Shown here in pieces: positions 19,687 to 28,740 of a stretch of DNA of 64,000 nt. Under the pieces are notes generated by a model. The model was not told the DNA's origin, made no database searches, and saw nothing but the letters and a program-made list of their open reading frames with translations. Origin of the DNA: Xanthomonas albilineans (GTDB lineage: Bacteria; Pseudomonadota; Gammaproteobacteria; Xanthomonadales; Xanthomonadaceae); the NCBI RefSeq assembly GCF_002939705.1, contig NZ_MDCB01000004.1, forward strand, positions 125,605 through 189,604, given 5' to 3'. The translations under genes were made by a program, and so were the position numbers. Positions within the stretch are counted from its first letter, which is position 1, and each line of letters opens with the position of its first letter.

Positions 19687-19996
19687 ACTCACCCAATAGC
19701 AGCAACGCATTGCGAGCTACACTGGACATGCCAGCATTTTGTAGACAACCAAGAGCGGTAATCTCCCCCTATTTTTAGCAATCGTCAAAAGTGGAGCTAA
19801 GCGGCCATCGCTAACTTCATCGCTGGGGTTCTGATGCAAGCATGCCGGCACAAGCCGGCTCGGCGCTGCTCAAGCGCCACGCGGGTTGAGCGGCCATCTA
19901 TGGCCCCGCGTCCGCCATGCGCAAGATCGCGTAGACGGCTCCCCGGCTCAATCAGGGATCACCGCGTCGTGGGGTCGGGGTTTCCCTACTCAACGC
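19687..19996 (-). other. Island debris without a readable gene
   Basis: About 310 bases between the transposase and integrase remnants. No motif-bearing frame was found. A small dyad (GCCGG cacaa GCCGG-type) lies near 19853. Probably leftover mobile DNA. Confidence 0.4.
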
Positions 19997-20191
19997 TCAT
20001 AGGTGTAGCCGAACACGTCGATGTACGCCCCCGCACCGCCCGAAGGCGTGCCGGTCAGCACTGCCTCCTGTCTGTGCCCATGCAAGCGCCGCGCGCTTCG
20101 TGTCGAACACTCTGGTCGCGCGCCGACCGTCTACTTTGACGAACACGCGGTATCGGATTGCCAAGGGGTCGGATGGATGCCATGACCCCAT
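19997..20191 (-). pseudogene. Truncated phage-type integrase, N-terminal part
   Basis: The frame MGSWHPSDPLAIRYRVFVKV, then DGRRATRVFDTKRAALAWAQ matches the N-terminal arm-binding domain of tyrosine integrases, where a short beta sheet is followed by DTKREAEAWA-type helix. It then runs out of phase and stops; a second frame continues EAVLTGTPSGGAGA. No catalytic domain follows. It lies 144 bases beyond the 3' end of tRNA-Thr on the same strand, the usual place for an island integrase. Confidence 0.6.
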
Positions 20192-20334
20192 TGTGTGCCT
20201 TTCCGTGTGCCCGTGTGCCTTTCGATACGGGTCACTGCGGGTCAGAACGGAATTCACGCCTCCAGTAACTCACTGATTACGCAAGAAATCGTGTCGCTAC
20301 GGGGAGCTTTGGCGGTGGCCGAAAAAGGGGGGTA

Positions 20335-20410
20335 TGGTGCCGCTTGTCCGAATCGAACGGACGACCTACTGATTACAAATCAGTTGCTCTACCGACTGAG
20401 CTAAAGCGGC
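20335..20410 (-). tRNA. tRNA-Thr (anticodon TGT)
   Basis: The minus strand folds into a full cloverleaf: acceptor GCCGCTT / AAGCGGC, D-arm GCTCAGTCGGTAGAGC, anticodon stem-loop with TTTGTAA centred on TGT, and T-arm with GTTCGATTC. The discriminator is A and the CCA end is encoded (20335-20337 as TGG on the plus strand). An integrase fragment follows, consistent with use as an integration site. Confidence 0.96.
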
Positions 20411-20484
20411 AATGAAGAACCAACCACGTGCGAGAGGGCGCAGTATGCCCGGTTGGCGCGCGGTGGTGAGCTGCACGCGCTATT

Positions 20485-21288
20485 CTAGCGCAACGTGGCG
20501 CAATCCAACGGGCGTTGCCGCACACGACCCAGGTGCCAGCGCAGCATCGCCGCCTGCGCTGCGGAGTCGGCACGCAAGTCCAGCCACCAGTGCGTGCGGC
20601 CGCTGCCGGGAATCAGGTCGGCGTTGACGCCGGAGCGGGCCAGTTCGACGAGGCGCCGTTCGGCGCCTTCGCGGCTGCGGTACTGGCCCAGGGCGATGGC
20701 GTTGCCGGTCTCGCCCTGGCGAATCGGGTAGTAATCGCGAATGCCCGCGGCGGCGATGCGCTCGGCGGCGACCCTGAGGCCGTCCTCGCCACCGATGACC
20801 GGCAGCAACACACGGAACGTGGTGGTACCGCTGTCGGTGGACTCACGCAGGTGCGGATGCGCCTGCGTCGCCGGCACCGCGGCAAGTGCGGCCTCGGCGG
20901 CGGCGCGGTCCGCATAGGGCCCCAGGCTCAGACAGACAGGTGCGGCGGGCGCAGGCGTCGCAACCGCTTGTTCCGTAGCGGCAGCGGCCGAAGGCGACGG
21001 AACCGCAGCGGCGCCGGCAGCGACCGTCTTCTCGGTGCCAGCGAACACCGCAGGCGCCGACGGCACCGGCAGCGTGGCGTCTCCAGCCGTTGTGACACTC
21101 GCCGCCGGGGATTCAGAACGCTGTGCAGGTGCCACAGCGAATGGCGGCTGCACCAATTGCAATGTCGCCACCCCGACCGGCAATGCCGGCAACGGAGTGG
21201 TCCGCGGGGCCGGCGGTTGCATCGCCCACCACAACGCGACCCCAAGATTGAGGATGGTCAGGACGACGAGCAGTGCGCGAACGAGCAT
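20485..21288 (-). CDS. SPOR-domain protein
   Basis: A 267-residue protein with one N-terminal helix (RALLVVLTILNLGVALWWA), an Ala/Pro-rich linker of about 90 residues and a C-terminal SPOR-like domain (LSLGPYADRAAAEAALAAV, GQYRSREGAERRLVEL). SPOR domains bind denuded peptidoglycan at division sites, so this is likely an inner-membrane protein acting at the septum or envelope. It starts 9 bases after coaX, making it the third gene of a birA-coaX-SPOR operon, an order common in Xanthomonadaceae. Confidence 0.85.
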   Translation of the reverse strand: MLVRALLVVLTILNLGVALWWAMQPPAPRTTPLPALPVGVATLQLVQPPFAVAPAQRSESPAASVTTAGDATLPVPSAPAVFAGTEKTVAAGAAAVPSPSAAAATEQAVATPAPAAPVCLSLGPYADRAAAEAALAAVPATQAHPHLRESTDSGTTTFRVLLPVIGGEDGLRVAAERIAAAGIRDYYPIRQGETGNAIALGQYRSREGAERRLVELARSGVNADLIPGSGRTHWWLDLRADSAAQAAMLRWHLGRVRQRPLDCATLR

Positions 21289-21297
21289 GGGCAGATT

Positions 21298-22038
21298 CTA
21301 CCGAGCGTCCCTGGTTACAGCATGCGCCTGCACCCACAGCGCCAGTCCCTCGAGGACCAGCGAAGGACGCAGCTCCGCCGTCGGCAGCGCGTGCAACAGG
21401 GTCGATACGCCCCCGCCATGCAACAGTAGCCTTGGCCACCGCCCCAGCAACGCATCGGCATATTGCAGGCTACGCTCGATCAGCGCCAGCGCGGCGCCAT
21501 CGCACCCCGACGCCAATGCATCGGCGGTGTCGGCGGCGAATTCGTGATATGCGCCGCCGTCGGCCGGCAGTTGCGCGGCGCGGTGTTGCAGGGCTTGACG
21601 CATCGTGGTCGGAGACGGTGCAATGCGGCCGCCACGGTGCAGGCCATCGCGATCGAGCAGGTCGATGGTCAACGCGGTACCGACACCGACCACCAGCACG
21701 TCGCCTTGGCCATGCGCGGCGAGCAACGCCAGAAAACGATCCACACCCAAAGAACGCGGCTGCGCATAGGCAATGCGCACGCCGGCGCAGACTGCCGCCG
21801 TCCGCACTACCTGCACCTGTGCAAAGCGGGCCTCCAGCGCCTCCAACACCACGGCCGTCAGGGCGGGTGCCGCGACACTGGCGACATACGCGGTCGCGCC
21901 GCGTGGCAAGGCCGCCACCGCCGCCATCTCCATCGCCTCGGCGCCGTGCGGCCAGGCCTGCACCGTCCCTACATGGCCGTGCTCCAACGCGGCGAATTTG
22001 AAACGCGAATTGCCCAGGTCGAACAACCAATCGCTCAT
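21298..22038 (-). CDS. coaX: Type III pantothenate kinase
   Basis: Phosphorylates pantothenate, the first step of coenzyme A synthesis. The 246 residues belong to the ASKHA fold: DLGNSRFKF at residues 7-15 is the phosphate-1 loop (commonly DxGNT), GVDRFLAL is the substrate-binding motif, and GTALTIDLL is the phosphate-2 motif. A late GGGVSTLL loop matches the adenosine site. The start ATG overlaps the birA stop by four bases. Confidence 0.93.
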   Translation of the reverse strand: MSDWLFDLGNSRFKFAALEHGHVGTVQAWPHGAEAMEMAAVAALPRGATAYVASVAAPALTAVVLEALEARFAQVQVVRTAAVCAGVRIAYAQPRSLGVDRFLALLAAHGQGDVLVVGVGTALTIDLLDRDGLHRGGRIAPSPTTMRQALQHRAAQLPADGGAYHEFAADTADALASGCDGAALALIERSLQYADALLGRWPRLLLHGGGVSTLLHALPTAELRPSLVLEGLALWVQAHAVTRDAR

Positions 22039-23012
22039 ACCGGCCTCACGCTGACATCACCGGCATGCAGCGGCCGTTCGCCATCGGCGAACGCCACCCG
22101 CAACGCGCCATCCTCGGCCAACCCAAGCGCCACTCCCTCGTGCGCCACACCACCATCGTCGATACGCACCGCGCGCCCGGCCAACAGGTCCAGCGCGGCA
22201 TAGCGCGGCAGGAACGGCGCCAGACCCTGGGCATCGAACAGCGCCAGCGCTGGCAGCAGATGCGACACCACGACCGCAGCGATGGCGTTGCGCGATACCG
22301 TCGCGGCGGCCAGCGTGGTGAGATCGGTCCAGGGTTGATCGATCGCCGCAGCGCTGGCCACAGGCATGCGCACATTCAAGCCCAGGCCGATCACCGCGCG
22401 CGCCGGCCCGGCGAATTCGCCCCCCCCTTCCACCAGCAGACCACCCAGCTTGCAGCCGTCGGCGAGCAGGTCATTCGGCCATTTCAGCCCGACCGTGGCG
22501 AAACCGGCGGCATGCAGTGCCTCGGCCACGGCCACACCAGCGGCCAGACTCAAGCCGCCCAGCCGCCCCAGCCCCCCCTGGAAACCACGGGCCACGGACA
22601 AGTACAGATGCGCCGCCAGCGGCGAAGCCCAGCCCCGGCCACGGCGCCCACGGCCACCGGTCTGGCGTTCGGCCAGCAGCACCTCGCAGCCATGTGCCGG
22701 GACCGGCCGCGCCAGCAGGGTCGTGTTGCTGGACACCAGGGTCCAGGCGACCTCCAGGCTGGCCAGCTCTTCGTGTGCCGCCGGGACCAGCCCAGCGCGG
22801 ATGGCCTGGACATCGAGCAACTCCAACGGCCGCGCCAGGCCATAGCCTTCGCCGGCGCGACCATCGATCTCCACGCCAGCTGCGCGCAGTGCCTGGATCC
22901 GCTTCCACACTGCAGCCCGGGTCAACCCGCACGAGCGGGCCAGGGCATCGCCGGAAAGACGGCCTTGGCTGAGCCGGGCCAGTAGTTCGCGCTCGTCCAA
23001 CGCAGGTTCCAT
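22035..23012 (-). CDS. birA: Biotin-protein ligase and biotin operon repressor
   Basis: A 325-residue two-domain BirA. An N-terminal winged helix (LLARLSQGRLSGDALARSCG, then LTRAAVWKRIQALR) should bind DNA. The ligase domain has GGRGRRGRGW at residues 119-128 (biotinyl-AMP loop) and LKWPNDLL with the catalytic Lys. It attaches biotin to acyl carboxylase carriers, including the methylcrotonyl-CoA carboxylase subunit encoded at 57.1 kb. First gene of the birA-coaX-SPOR operon; divergent from a small secreted-protein gene. Confidence 0.93.
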   Translation of the reverse strand: MEPALDERELLARLSQGRLSGDALARSCGLTRAAVWKRIQALRAAGVEIDGRAGEGYGLARPLELLDVQAIRAGLVPAAHEELASLEVAWTLVSSNTTLLARPVPAHGCEVLLAERQTGGRGRRGRGWASPLAAHLYLSVARGFQGGLGRLGGLSLAAGVAVAEALHAAGFATVGLKWPNDLLADGCKLGGLLVEGGGEFAGPARAVIGLGLNVRMPVASAAAIDQPWTDLTTLAAATVSRNAIAAVVVSHLLPALALFDAQGLAPFLPRYAALDLLAGRAVRIDDGGVAHEGVALGLAEDGALRVAFADGERPLHAGDVSVRPV

Positions 23013-23143
23013 CGCCTCGTTTCAATCCTGGCACCCGTCAGGGCGCGACCTAGGAGCGGAAAAGTATGCGGGAACGCTCAGCGCGGTTCCATGCAGCAGG
23101 TGAAAATCGCGTTAGAATCGACGGTCACCGCCGCCCGCACCGG

Positions 23144-23419
23144 ATGCCGACGATGCGCCGTCTACTGCCCTGTCTGATCTTGCTGCCGTTTCTGCTCGTT
23201 GTCGCTCACGCGTCCAATGCGATGGCCGACAAGCAACACAGCGACTGCGCCTACAACGACGCGACCGATATGGACGAGGCGCAGATACGCCCGGCAACCG
23301 CGCCGCGCGCGCGCGCCGCTACCGACAAGCCCAGCGCATCCGATGGCGGTGGCGGCGACCTAATGCCGCATCTGCGCATGCCCAAGTGGCACAGCTTCCT
23401 GCCGGGGATGTTCCGCTGA
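23144..23419 (+). CDS. Small exported protein of unknown function
   Basis: About 91 residues (88 if ATG 23153 is used). The signal peptide is clear (MRRLLPCLILLPFLLVVAHA). The mature part is Asp/Ala-rich with a glycine cluster (SDGGGGDL) and ends MPKWHSFLPGMFR. No family is recognised. The 3' end overlaps the likely start of mtfA by about 34 bases, which suggests translational coupling. Confidence 0.6.
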   Translation: MPTMRRLLPCLILLPFLLVVAHASNAMADKQHSDCAYNDATDMDEAQIRPATAPRARAATDKPSASDGGGGDLMPHLRMPKWHSFLPGMFR

Positions 23420-24174
23420 TCTCACGCTGGCTGCGTGCGCGATGGCCGGCGCGTGCAGCCATAGACGAGACGCTATGGAGGGAAGTCCGGCATCGTTGTG
23501 CATGGGTGGCGTCGCTGGATACCCCGCGCGAACAGCGCCTGCGCGGGCTCGCCACCGAATTCCTGCATCGCAAAACCATCTCGCCGCTAGGTGGCCTGCA
23601 ATTGGATGCACCCCAATGCAGCGTGCTCGCTGCGTTGTGCTGTCTGCCACTGCTGGAGTTCGGTGCGAGCGGCCTGCACGGCTGGTCGCAGTTGCTGGTG
23701 TATCCGAATGCGTTCCGGGTGCAACGCAGCCACGTCGATGCCGCAGGGGTGCTACACGAATGGGAAGACGAATTGATCGGCGAATCCTGGGATAACGGTC
23801 CACTGATCCTGTCTTGGGCAGACGTGCAAGCCGACCTGGACGATCCGCGTGCCGGCTACTGCGTGGCGGTGCACGAGATGGCCCACAAGCTCGATGCGCT
23901 CGACGGCGTACTGGATGGCACGCCCCTGTTGCCGCGCACATGGCAGCGACAGTGGGCAGCGGATTTTCAACGCAACTACGACGCCTTCTGCAAACGTGTG
24001 GACCGCGGTCGCGCGAGCGAAATCGACGCCTACGCCGCCGAGGCGCCGGAAGAATTCTTTGCCGTGGTCAGCGAATACCACTTCTGCGCACCGCAACGGT
24101 TGCAGCGCGCGATGCCCGATGTGGCCGCGCACCTGCAACGGTTCTATGGCCCCTCACCGTTCGCCACCGACTAA
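23386..24174 (+). CDS. mtfA: MtfA-like zinc peptidase
   Basis: A 262-residue M90-family metallopeptidase. HEMAH at residues 163-167 is the zinc-binding HExxH, and the downstream Glu lies in AEAPEEFFAVVSEYHF. SWDNGPLILSW is another family signature. In Escherichia coli MtfA is activated by, and titrates, the glucose repressor Mlc. No Mlc homologue is visible here, so the target is open. The start is uncertain: a GTG at 23386 lies inside the preceding gene, and no ATG occurs before the conserved domain. Confidence 0.85.
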   Translation: MAQLPAGDVPLISRWLRARWPARAAIDETLWREVRHRCAWVASLDTPREQRLRGLATEFLHRKTISPLGGLQLDAPQCSVLAALCCLPLLEFGASGLHGWSQLLVYPNAFRVQRSHVDAAGVLHEWEDELIGESWDNGPLILSWADVQADLDDPRAGYCVAVHEMAHKLDALDGVLDGTPLLPRTWQRQWAADFQRNYDAFCKRVDRGRASEIDAYAAEAPEEFFAVVSEYHFCAPQRLQRAMPDVAAHLQRFYGPSPFATD

Positions 24175-24343
24175 CTAAGAGAAGCTAACAAAACGTCGCC
24201 AGTCGCTGTCGGGTGGGCGCGGACAGCGCGCAGGAGCCGTAGTAGCGTACAGGTGGTGCATGAGGATTCCGAGCAGTGCCCGCGCCCGTCCGGCGGCGAC
24301 GCCGTCGTTTTATTAGCGACTCTAAGCGGACGGCCTGCATCGA

Positions 24344-25534
24344 TCAAACCAGCGCCAGATCCCGTGCATGCGCCTGCGGGAACACCGTCTGCAGTTGTGT
24401 CAGCGACAGCCCCCACATGCGCCCAAGCAGTCCGGCGAACAGATCACGATAATTGGTCAACACCGGATAGTCGCGATCCTGGAACAAACTGTCCTTGCTC
24501 ACCGCCACCTGTTCGCCAGCGATGCGACCGCCATTGATCGCACCGCCCATCACCCAATAGGTGGTGCCGTGGCCATGATCGGTCCCCTTGTTGCCGTTCT
24601 CGCGGAAAGTACGGCCGAACTCTGACAGCACCACCACCACGGTGTTGCGCCATTCCGGGCCGAGCGTATCGGCGTAGGCGGTCAAACCTTCGGACAGGTT
24701 GGTCAGGTTGTCGGCCAGCGCGCCATCGGTACTGCCCTGGTTGACATGCGTGTCCCAACCGCCGACGTCGACGAAGCCGAGCCGATAGCGCTCGCGCATC
24801 AGCGTGGCGATACGGCGGGTCTCCTCGGCGAAGGTGCGCGCACTGGCGGCACCGCGGTTGGCTTGCTGCATCTCGTCGCGCAGTGCCTGCGAAACCTGCT
24901 GACGCAGCACCAGGCCATCGTGCGCGGCGCTGGCCAGCGGTGTGCCGTGGTACATCCCGGCCAGGATGTCGGCCTGACGCTGGTCGAAAGCAGGCGTCGG
25001 ATTACGCTTGAGCGAGAGATTGGGAATATCGCGACCGCCCTGGAAACTCAGCGGGAGGGAATCGGTGAAGGCGATCGACGGCATGCCGGTGGCTACCTGC
25101 GACAGACGCGCCAGAAATCCGGTCCGGTAGTCGCTGCGCCGTCCCGCCGGTTGCCCGGCCTCGATGCTGTCCTGGGTTTCGAAATGGCTGCGCGACAGAT
25201 CGTCGGTGCCGGCAAACGGCACGAATGCCAAGTGCTTATCGTTCCACAGCGGCAGCAAGGTGTCGCGCAAGCGTGGATTCAAGCCCCATTGCGTATCCAA
25301 TGCAATGGCGCTTTGCAGGTTGGCAGGGTCTGGACGCGCGATCGCCAGGCTCGGTCGCGAAGCGTAGTAGAAGTCGCTGGCATACGGCACCAGCAGGTTG
25401 TTGCTGTCGTAGCCGCCACGCAGGAACACGACCAGTAGACGTGGCGAGGGTGCTGGCGCAGCGAACAGACGCCCGGCGAACGGCAAGCTGGCCGCGACGG
25501 AAGCAGACGCGAGCAGGAAATGGCGGCGATGCAT
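24344..25534 (-). CDS. DUF1501 exported protein
   Basis: A 396-residue protein beginning MHRRHFLLASASVAASLPFA, a signal peptide that may be Tat- or Sec-type. The body is DUF1501: VVFLRGGYDSNNLLVPY near the N-terminus, GGWDTHVNQG in the middle, FGRTFRENGNKGTDHGHGTT near the C-terminus. The fold is related to sulfatases and alkaline phosphatases. Activity is unproven. It starts 30 bases after a DUF1800 gene; the two families occur together in many genomes and probably act together in the periplasm. Confidence 0.88.
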   Translation of the reverse strand: MHRRHFLLASASVAASLPFAGRLFAAPAPSPRLLVVFLRGGYDSNNLLVPYASDFYYASRPSLAIARPDPANLQSAIALDTQWGLNPRLRDTLLPLWNDKHLAFVPFAGTDDLSRSHFETQDSIEAGQPAGRRSDYRTGFLARLSQVATGMPSIAFTDSLPLSFQGGRDIPNLSLKRNPTPAFDQRQADILAGMYHGTPLASAAHDGLVLRQQVSQALRDEMQQANRGAASARTFAEETRRIATLMRERYRLGFVDVGGWDTHVNQGSTDGALADNLTNLSEGLTAYADTLGPEWRNTVVVVLSEFGRTFRENGNKGTDHGHGTTYWVMGGAINGGRIAGEQVAVSKDSLFQDRDYPVLTNYRDLFAGLLGRMWGLSLTQLQTVFPQAHARDLALV

Positions 25535-25564
25535 GACGAATCTCCGGACAACGTTAGTCGCAAA

Positions 25565-27148
25565 TCAACGGTAATTGAAATCGGGTGAAGCCAGCAGGTA
25601 CTCATTCCATTCCTGCGGGGAACGCGCCTGTGCCAATGCCTGGCGCGTGGCAGTGCTCAATTGCGGCTCGATCGCCTGGTAGTACAGCGGCGAACTCAGT
25701 TGCGGAAAGCCACCCCCCTGCTGTCCATCGCGAGTGAACAACTGGGTGTTGCCGTTACCGATCGCGCGTGCGATCTCGAAGCGCTGCGCCAGCTGCCCCG
25801 AACTGTTCCATGCACTGGACTGCAATGGCCAGCCATCGGGAGTAACGCGTCCGAAACTCGGCTCGCCCATCTGATTCAACCATCCCAGCAACGGCTGCGG
25901 ATTGACGATGATCTGCCCGTCGTAGGCCAGGCGCAGCGCGGACACCAGGAAGCGATATGGATCCTTGAATTTGTGTGGCGATCCGGCTGTCATCTCTGGC
26001 GCGGTGAACATGACCTGCAGCACCGCTGCGATATCGCCATCGCGATGTTGGAAGGTCCGCGCCATTTTCTGTACCAGCGCCGGCGGCGGATCGTCGGCGA
26101 CGAAAGATTCGGCCAAGCGTCGCGACACGAACTGCGCGCACGCAGGCTGACGCACAATCAGTTGCACCGCATGTTCGACCTCATCGAAACCACCACCGGC
26201 GATGCGTTGACCGAGCAGCGTTTTATCGCCTGGCTGGTGTCGCGCCGGATTGAATTCGAATGCACCGCGGCGCAGGTACTGCGACTGTAGCGGCGGCGGC
26301 AGCTTCGGCGGTGCAGCACGGTCGGGGGGAACGATGCCGACGCCGGTGAGGATCAGCGCCAGTTGCTGCACGTCATGCTGGGTGTAGCCACCGTTCACGC
26401 CCAGCGTATGCAACTCCATCAACTCGCGGGCATAGTTCTCGTTGACCCGGCCTTTGGCGTTCTGGGCGTTATCCAGATATTCCAGCATCGCTGGGCTCTG
26501 TAACGTTGCCAGCAGCAGATCGGAGAACTTGCCCAACGCATGCGGACGGATTGCGTTGTCGGCATAGTCGGCCACCGTCCAGCGCAACCGGCCCTTGTTG
26601 GCGAACACACTGAAATGGTTGAGCCAGAACCACACCATCTGTTCGCGCAATTGGTCAGTCGCATACACCGCGCGCAGCACTTGCGCCTGCCGTGTCTGCA
26701 TCAGTAGCAAATCGGCGTGATGCTGAGTCGCTTTCTTCGCCGCGACCTTGGCATCGCCGTCGGGCATCGCCTTAATCGCCTCCTGGGCGGCGGCCTGCTG
26801 CCGAAGCAACTCCTGCACCGGCGTGTGCAATGCCTCGTAGCCGTCCAGTTCCGCGCGCACCGGCTCAGGCAACGTCGCATCGCCATCGGGCGCCTGTAAT
26901 TGCGCGCGCAGGAAGCGCTTGCGTCCATCGCGCTGGAACTGTGCCACGCTGGGGCCGTCCAGGCCGTTGGTCATCGATTGCAGCCAACGCGCATCATCGC
27001 GCTCAAGTAACTTTTGGCTGGCCGCGATGGCACCCACCGTAAACAGCACCAGCAGCAGCGATAGCACCAATCGCTGGGTCTTACGCAATACACGTCGACC
27101 ATGCACGCGCAAGCGCGATGCGACAGGACGATGCCGAAACTCGGGCAT
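25565..27148 (-). CDS. DUF1800 exported protein
   Basis: A 527-residue protein with an N-terminal hydrophobic segment after a basic leader (LVLSLLLVLFTVGAIAA), so exported or anchored. DUF1800 signatures are LREQMVWFWLNHFSVF, NENYARELMELHTLGVNGGY and RFLVSALRLAYDG. Function is unknown. Start ATG has AGGAG seven bases upstream. First gene of the DUF1800-DUF1501 pair. Confidence 0.88.
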   Translation of the reverse strand: MPEFRHRPVASRLRVHGRRVLRKTQRLVLSLLLVLFTVGAIAASQKLLERDDARWLQSMTNGLDGPSVAQFQRDGRKRFLRAQLQAPDGDATLPEPVRAELDGYEALHTPVQELLRQQAAAQEAIKAMPDGDAKVAAKKATQHHADLLLMQTRQAQVLRAVYATDQLREQMVWFWLNHFSVFANKGRLRWTVADYADNAIRPHALGKFSDLLLATLQSPAMLEYLDNAQNAKGRVNENYARELMELHTLGVNGGYTQHDVQQLALILTGVGIVPPDRAAPPKLPPPLQSQYLRRGAFEFNPARHQPGDKTLLGQRIAGGGFDEVEHAVQLIVRQPACAQFVSRRLAESFVADDPPPALVQKMARTFQHRDGDIAAVLQVMFTAPEMTAGSPHKFKDPYRFLVSALRLAYDGQIIVNPQPLLGWLNQMGEPSFGRVTPDGWPLQSSAWNSSGQLAQRFEIARAIGNGNTQLFTRDGQQGGGFPQLSSPLYYQAIEPQLSTATRQALAQARSPQEWNEYLLASPDFNYR

Positions 27149-27287
27149 GTGGATGCTCCTAGTCGGGAAAACGGGTTGAAAGTCGGCGCAGTATCCGCGC
27201 CTGCAAGGTTGCTGGGTTAAGTCGCTGTCGGAAATTTCGCATTCATTTCCACGGGATTCACCTAGACAGGACCCAAGGTCTGCGCGG

Positions 27288-28703
27288 CTACAAACCAGGC
27301 GGCAGGGTCGCCAGAAAACTGGCGCCGCCCAATTCCTCGGAGCGACTCACCTGCAGCTCGCCACGGTAACCCTTGACCAGATCCTGGACGATCGCCAGAC
27401 CAATGCCGTGGCCATGCACGCGTTCATCGCCACGCACACCGCGCTGCAGGATATGTACCACTTCTTCCGGAGCGATACCGGGACCATCGTCCTCCACCGC
27501 AATCACCAGACCGGCACGGCGGCTGCCGGCGGCTGGCGCCGGGCGCACAGTCAATAGCACCCGTCGGCGCGCCCACTTGAACGCGTTCTCCAGCAGATTG
27601 CCAAGCAATTCCTGCAAGTCGCCAGGTTCGCCATGGAACCGTGCGCTCGGCTCGATGTCGAACTCGCACAGCACGCCCTTGGCGGCGTAGACCTTTTCCA
27701 GCCCACGCACGATTTCCTCGGCACTGGGCTCGATCGGCAATGGCGCGGAGAACAGTTTGTGGCCGCTGGAAGCGGCACGGGCGAGCTGATAGGAAACCAG
27801 GTTATTCATCCGCCGCAGTTGCGCATCCAGTTCCTCGCGTAGTTCCTCACCTTGCGTACCACTGTCGAGTTGTGTGCGCAGCACCGCCAGCGGGGTCTTC
27901 AGGCTATGTGCCAGATCGGCCAGGGTGTTGCGCTGGCGATCCAGATTCTCGCGCTCGCTCTCGATGAAGGCATTGATGCTGTCGGTCAGCGGCTCCAGTT
28001 CGCGCGGGTGGCGATCGCCCATGCGTACTGCCTCACCGCGCTGCACTTTGGTCAGTTCGTTGATCACCCGCCGCAGCGGCCGCAAGCTCCACTGCAAGAT
28101 AAAGGCTTGCAACACAAGCAGGATCAAGCCGGCACCACCGAGGTTGAACCACACCCGACCGCGGAACACACGCAACTGCGCACCCAGCGCGCGCGTGTCC
28201 TCCATAATGTAGATGGTGACCGGCGTTTCCTTGTCGCGACGCACGTAAGCCAGGCCGATACCGTAGCGATACACCTCGCCTACGCTGCCATCGATCTGGG
28301 TCATCTGCCAGGGGCCGTCGAAGGTTTCCTGGCGCGGTTCGAGCATGCCACCACGCGGCGGCAGCGGGCCTTCGCTGGACATCGAAATCCAGCGCTCGTT
28401 GGGCATTACGATCTGCGCATACAGTCCGCTACCGGGGCGATCAAAGTGCGGATCGGGCGGCGGCTTGTCGTTATTGATGTACAGCGACCCGTCGCGGGCC
28501 ACGTCGATGTTGTTGGCGTAGGCGGTGGCGTAGTTTTTCAGGCGCTCGCGCAGGTTGCTCAATGCAGTGTCGGCAAAGGCCTGATCCAGCGCGTAGCCCG
28601 CAGCCGCCAGGAACGCCACCAGACTGAGGCTGGCGGCGAGCAGCTGGCGCGCCTGCAACGAACGTGGGCGCCAGCGCTTGTACCAACTGGATCGTGGCGC
28701 CAC
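27288..28703 (-). CDS. phoQ: Sensor histidine kinase PhoQ
   Basis: A 471-residue inner-membrane kinase. Two helices (LLAASLSLVAFLAAAGYALD and FNLGGAGLILLVLQAFILQW) enclose a periplasmic sensor of ~140 residues. A HAMP region and the H-box DLAHSLKTPLAVLRTQLDS (phospho-His) follow. The ATPase domain has the N-box LLENAFKWARRR, DDGPGIAPEE and GHGIGLAIV. In PhoQ homologues the sensor responds to Mg2+, cationic peptides or low pH. The start is a GTG, 37 bases after phoP. Confidence 0.9.
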   Translation of the reverse strand: MAPRSSWYKRWRPRSLQARQLLAASLSLVAFLAAAGYALDQAFADTALSNLRERLKNYATAYANNIDVARDGSLYINNDKPPPDPHFDRPGSGLYAQIVMPNERWISMSSEGPLPPRGGMLEPRQETFDGPWQMTQIDGSVGEVYRYGIGLAYVRRDKETPVTIYIMEDTRALGAQLRVFRGRVWFNLGGAGLILLVLQAFILQWSLRPLRRVINELTKVQRGEAVRMGDRHPRELEPLTDSINAFIESERENLDRQRNTLADLAHSLKTPLAVLRTQLDSGTQGEELREELDAQLRRMNNLVSYQLARAASSGHKLFSAPLPIEPSAEEIVRGLEKVYAAKGVLCEFDIEPSARFHGEPGDLQELLGNLLENAFKWARRRVLLTVRPAPAAGSRRAGLVIAVEDDGPGIAPEEVVHILQRGVRGDERVHGHGIGLAIVQDLVKGYRGELQVSRSEELGGASFLATLPPGL

Positions 28704-28740
28704 GCGGTCGCTTCCCTGGCTTGCTCGCAGGCGGCTGCAA

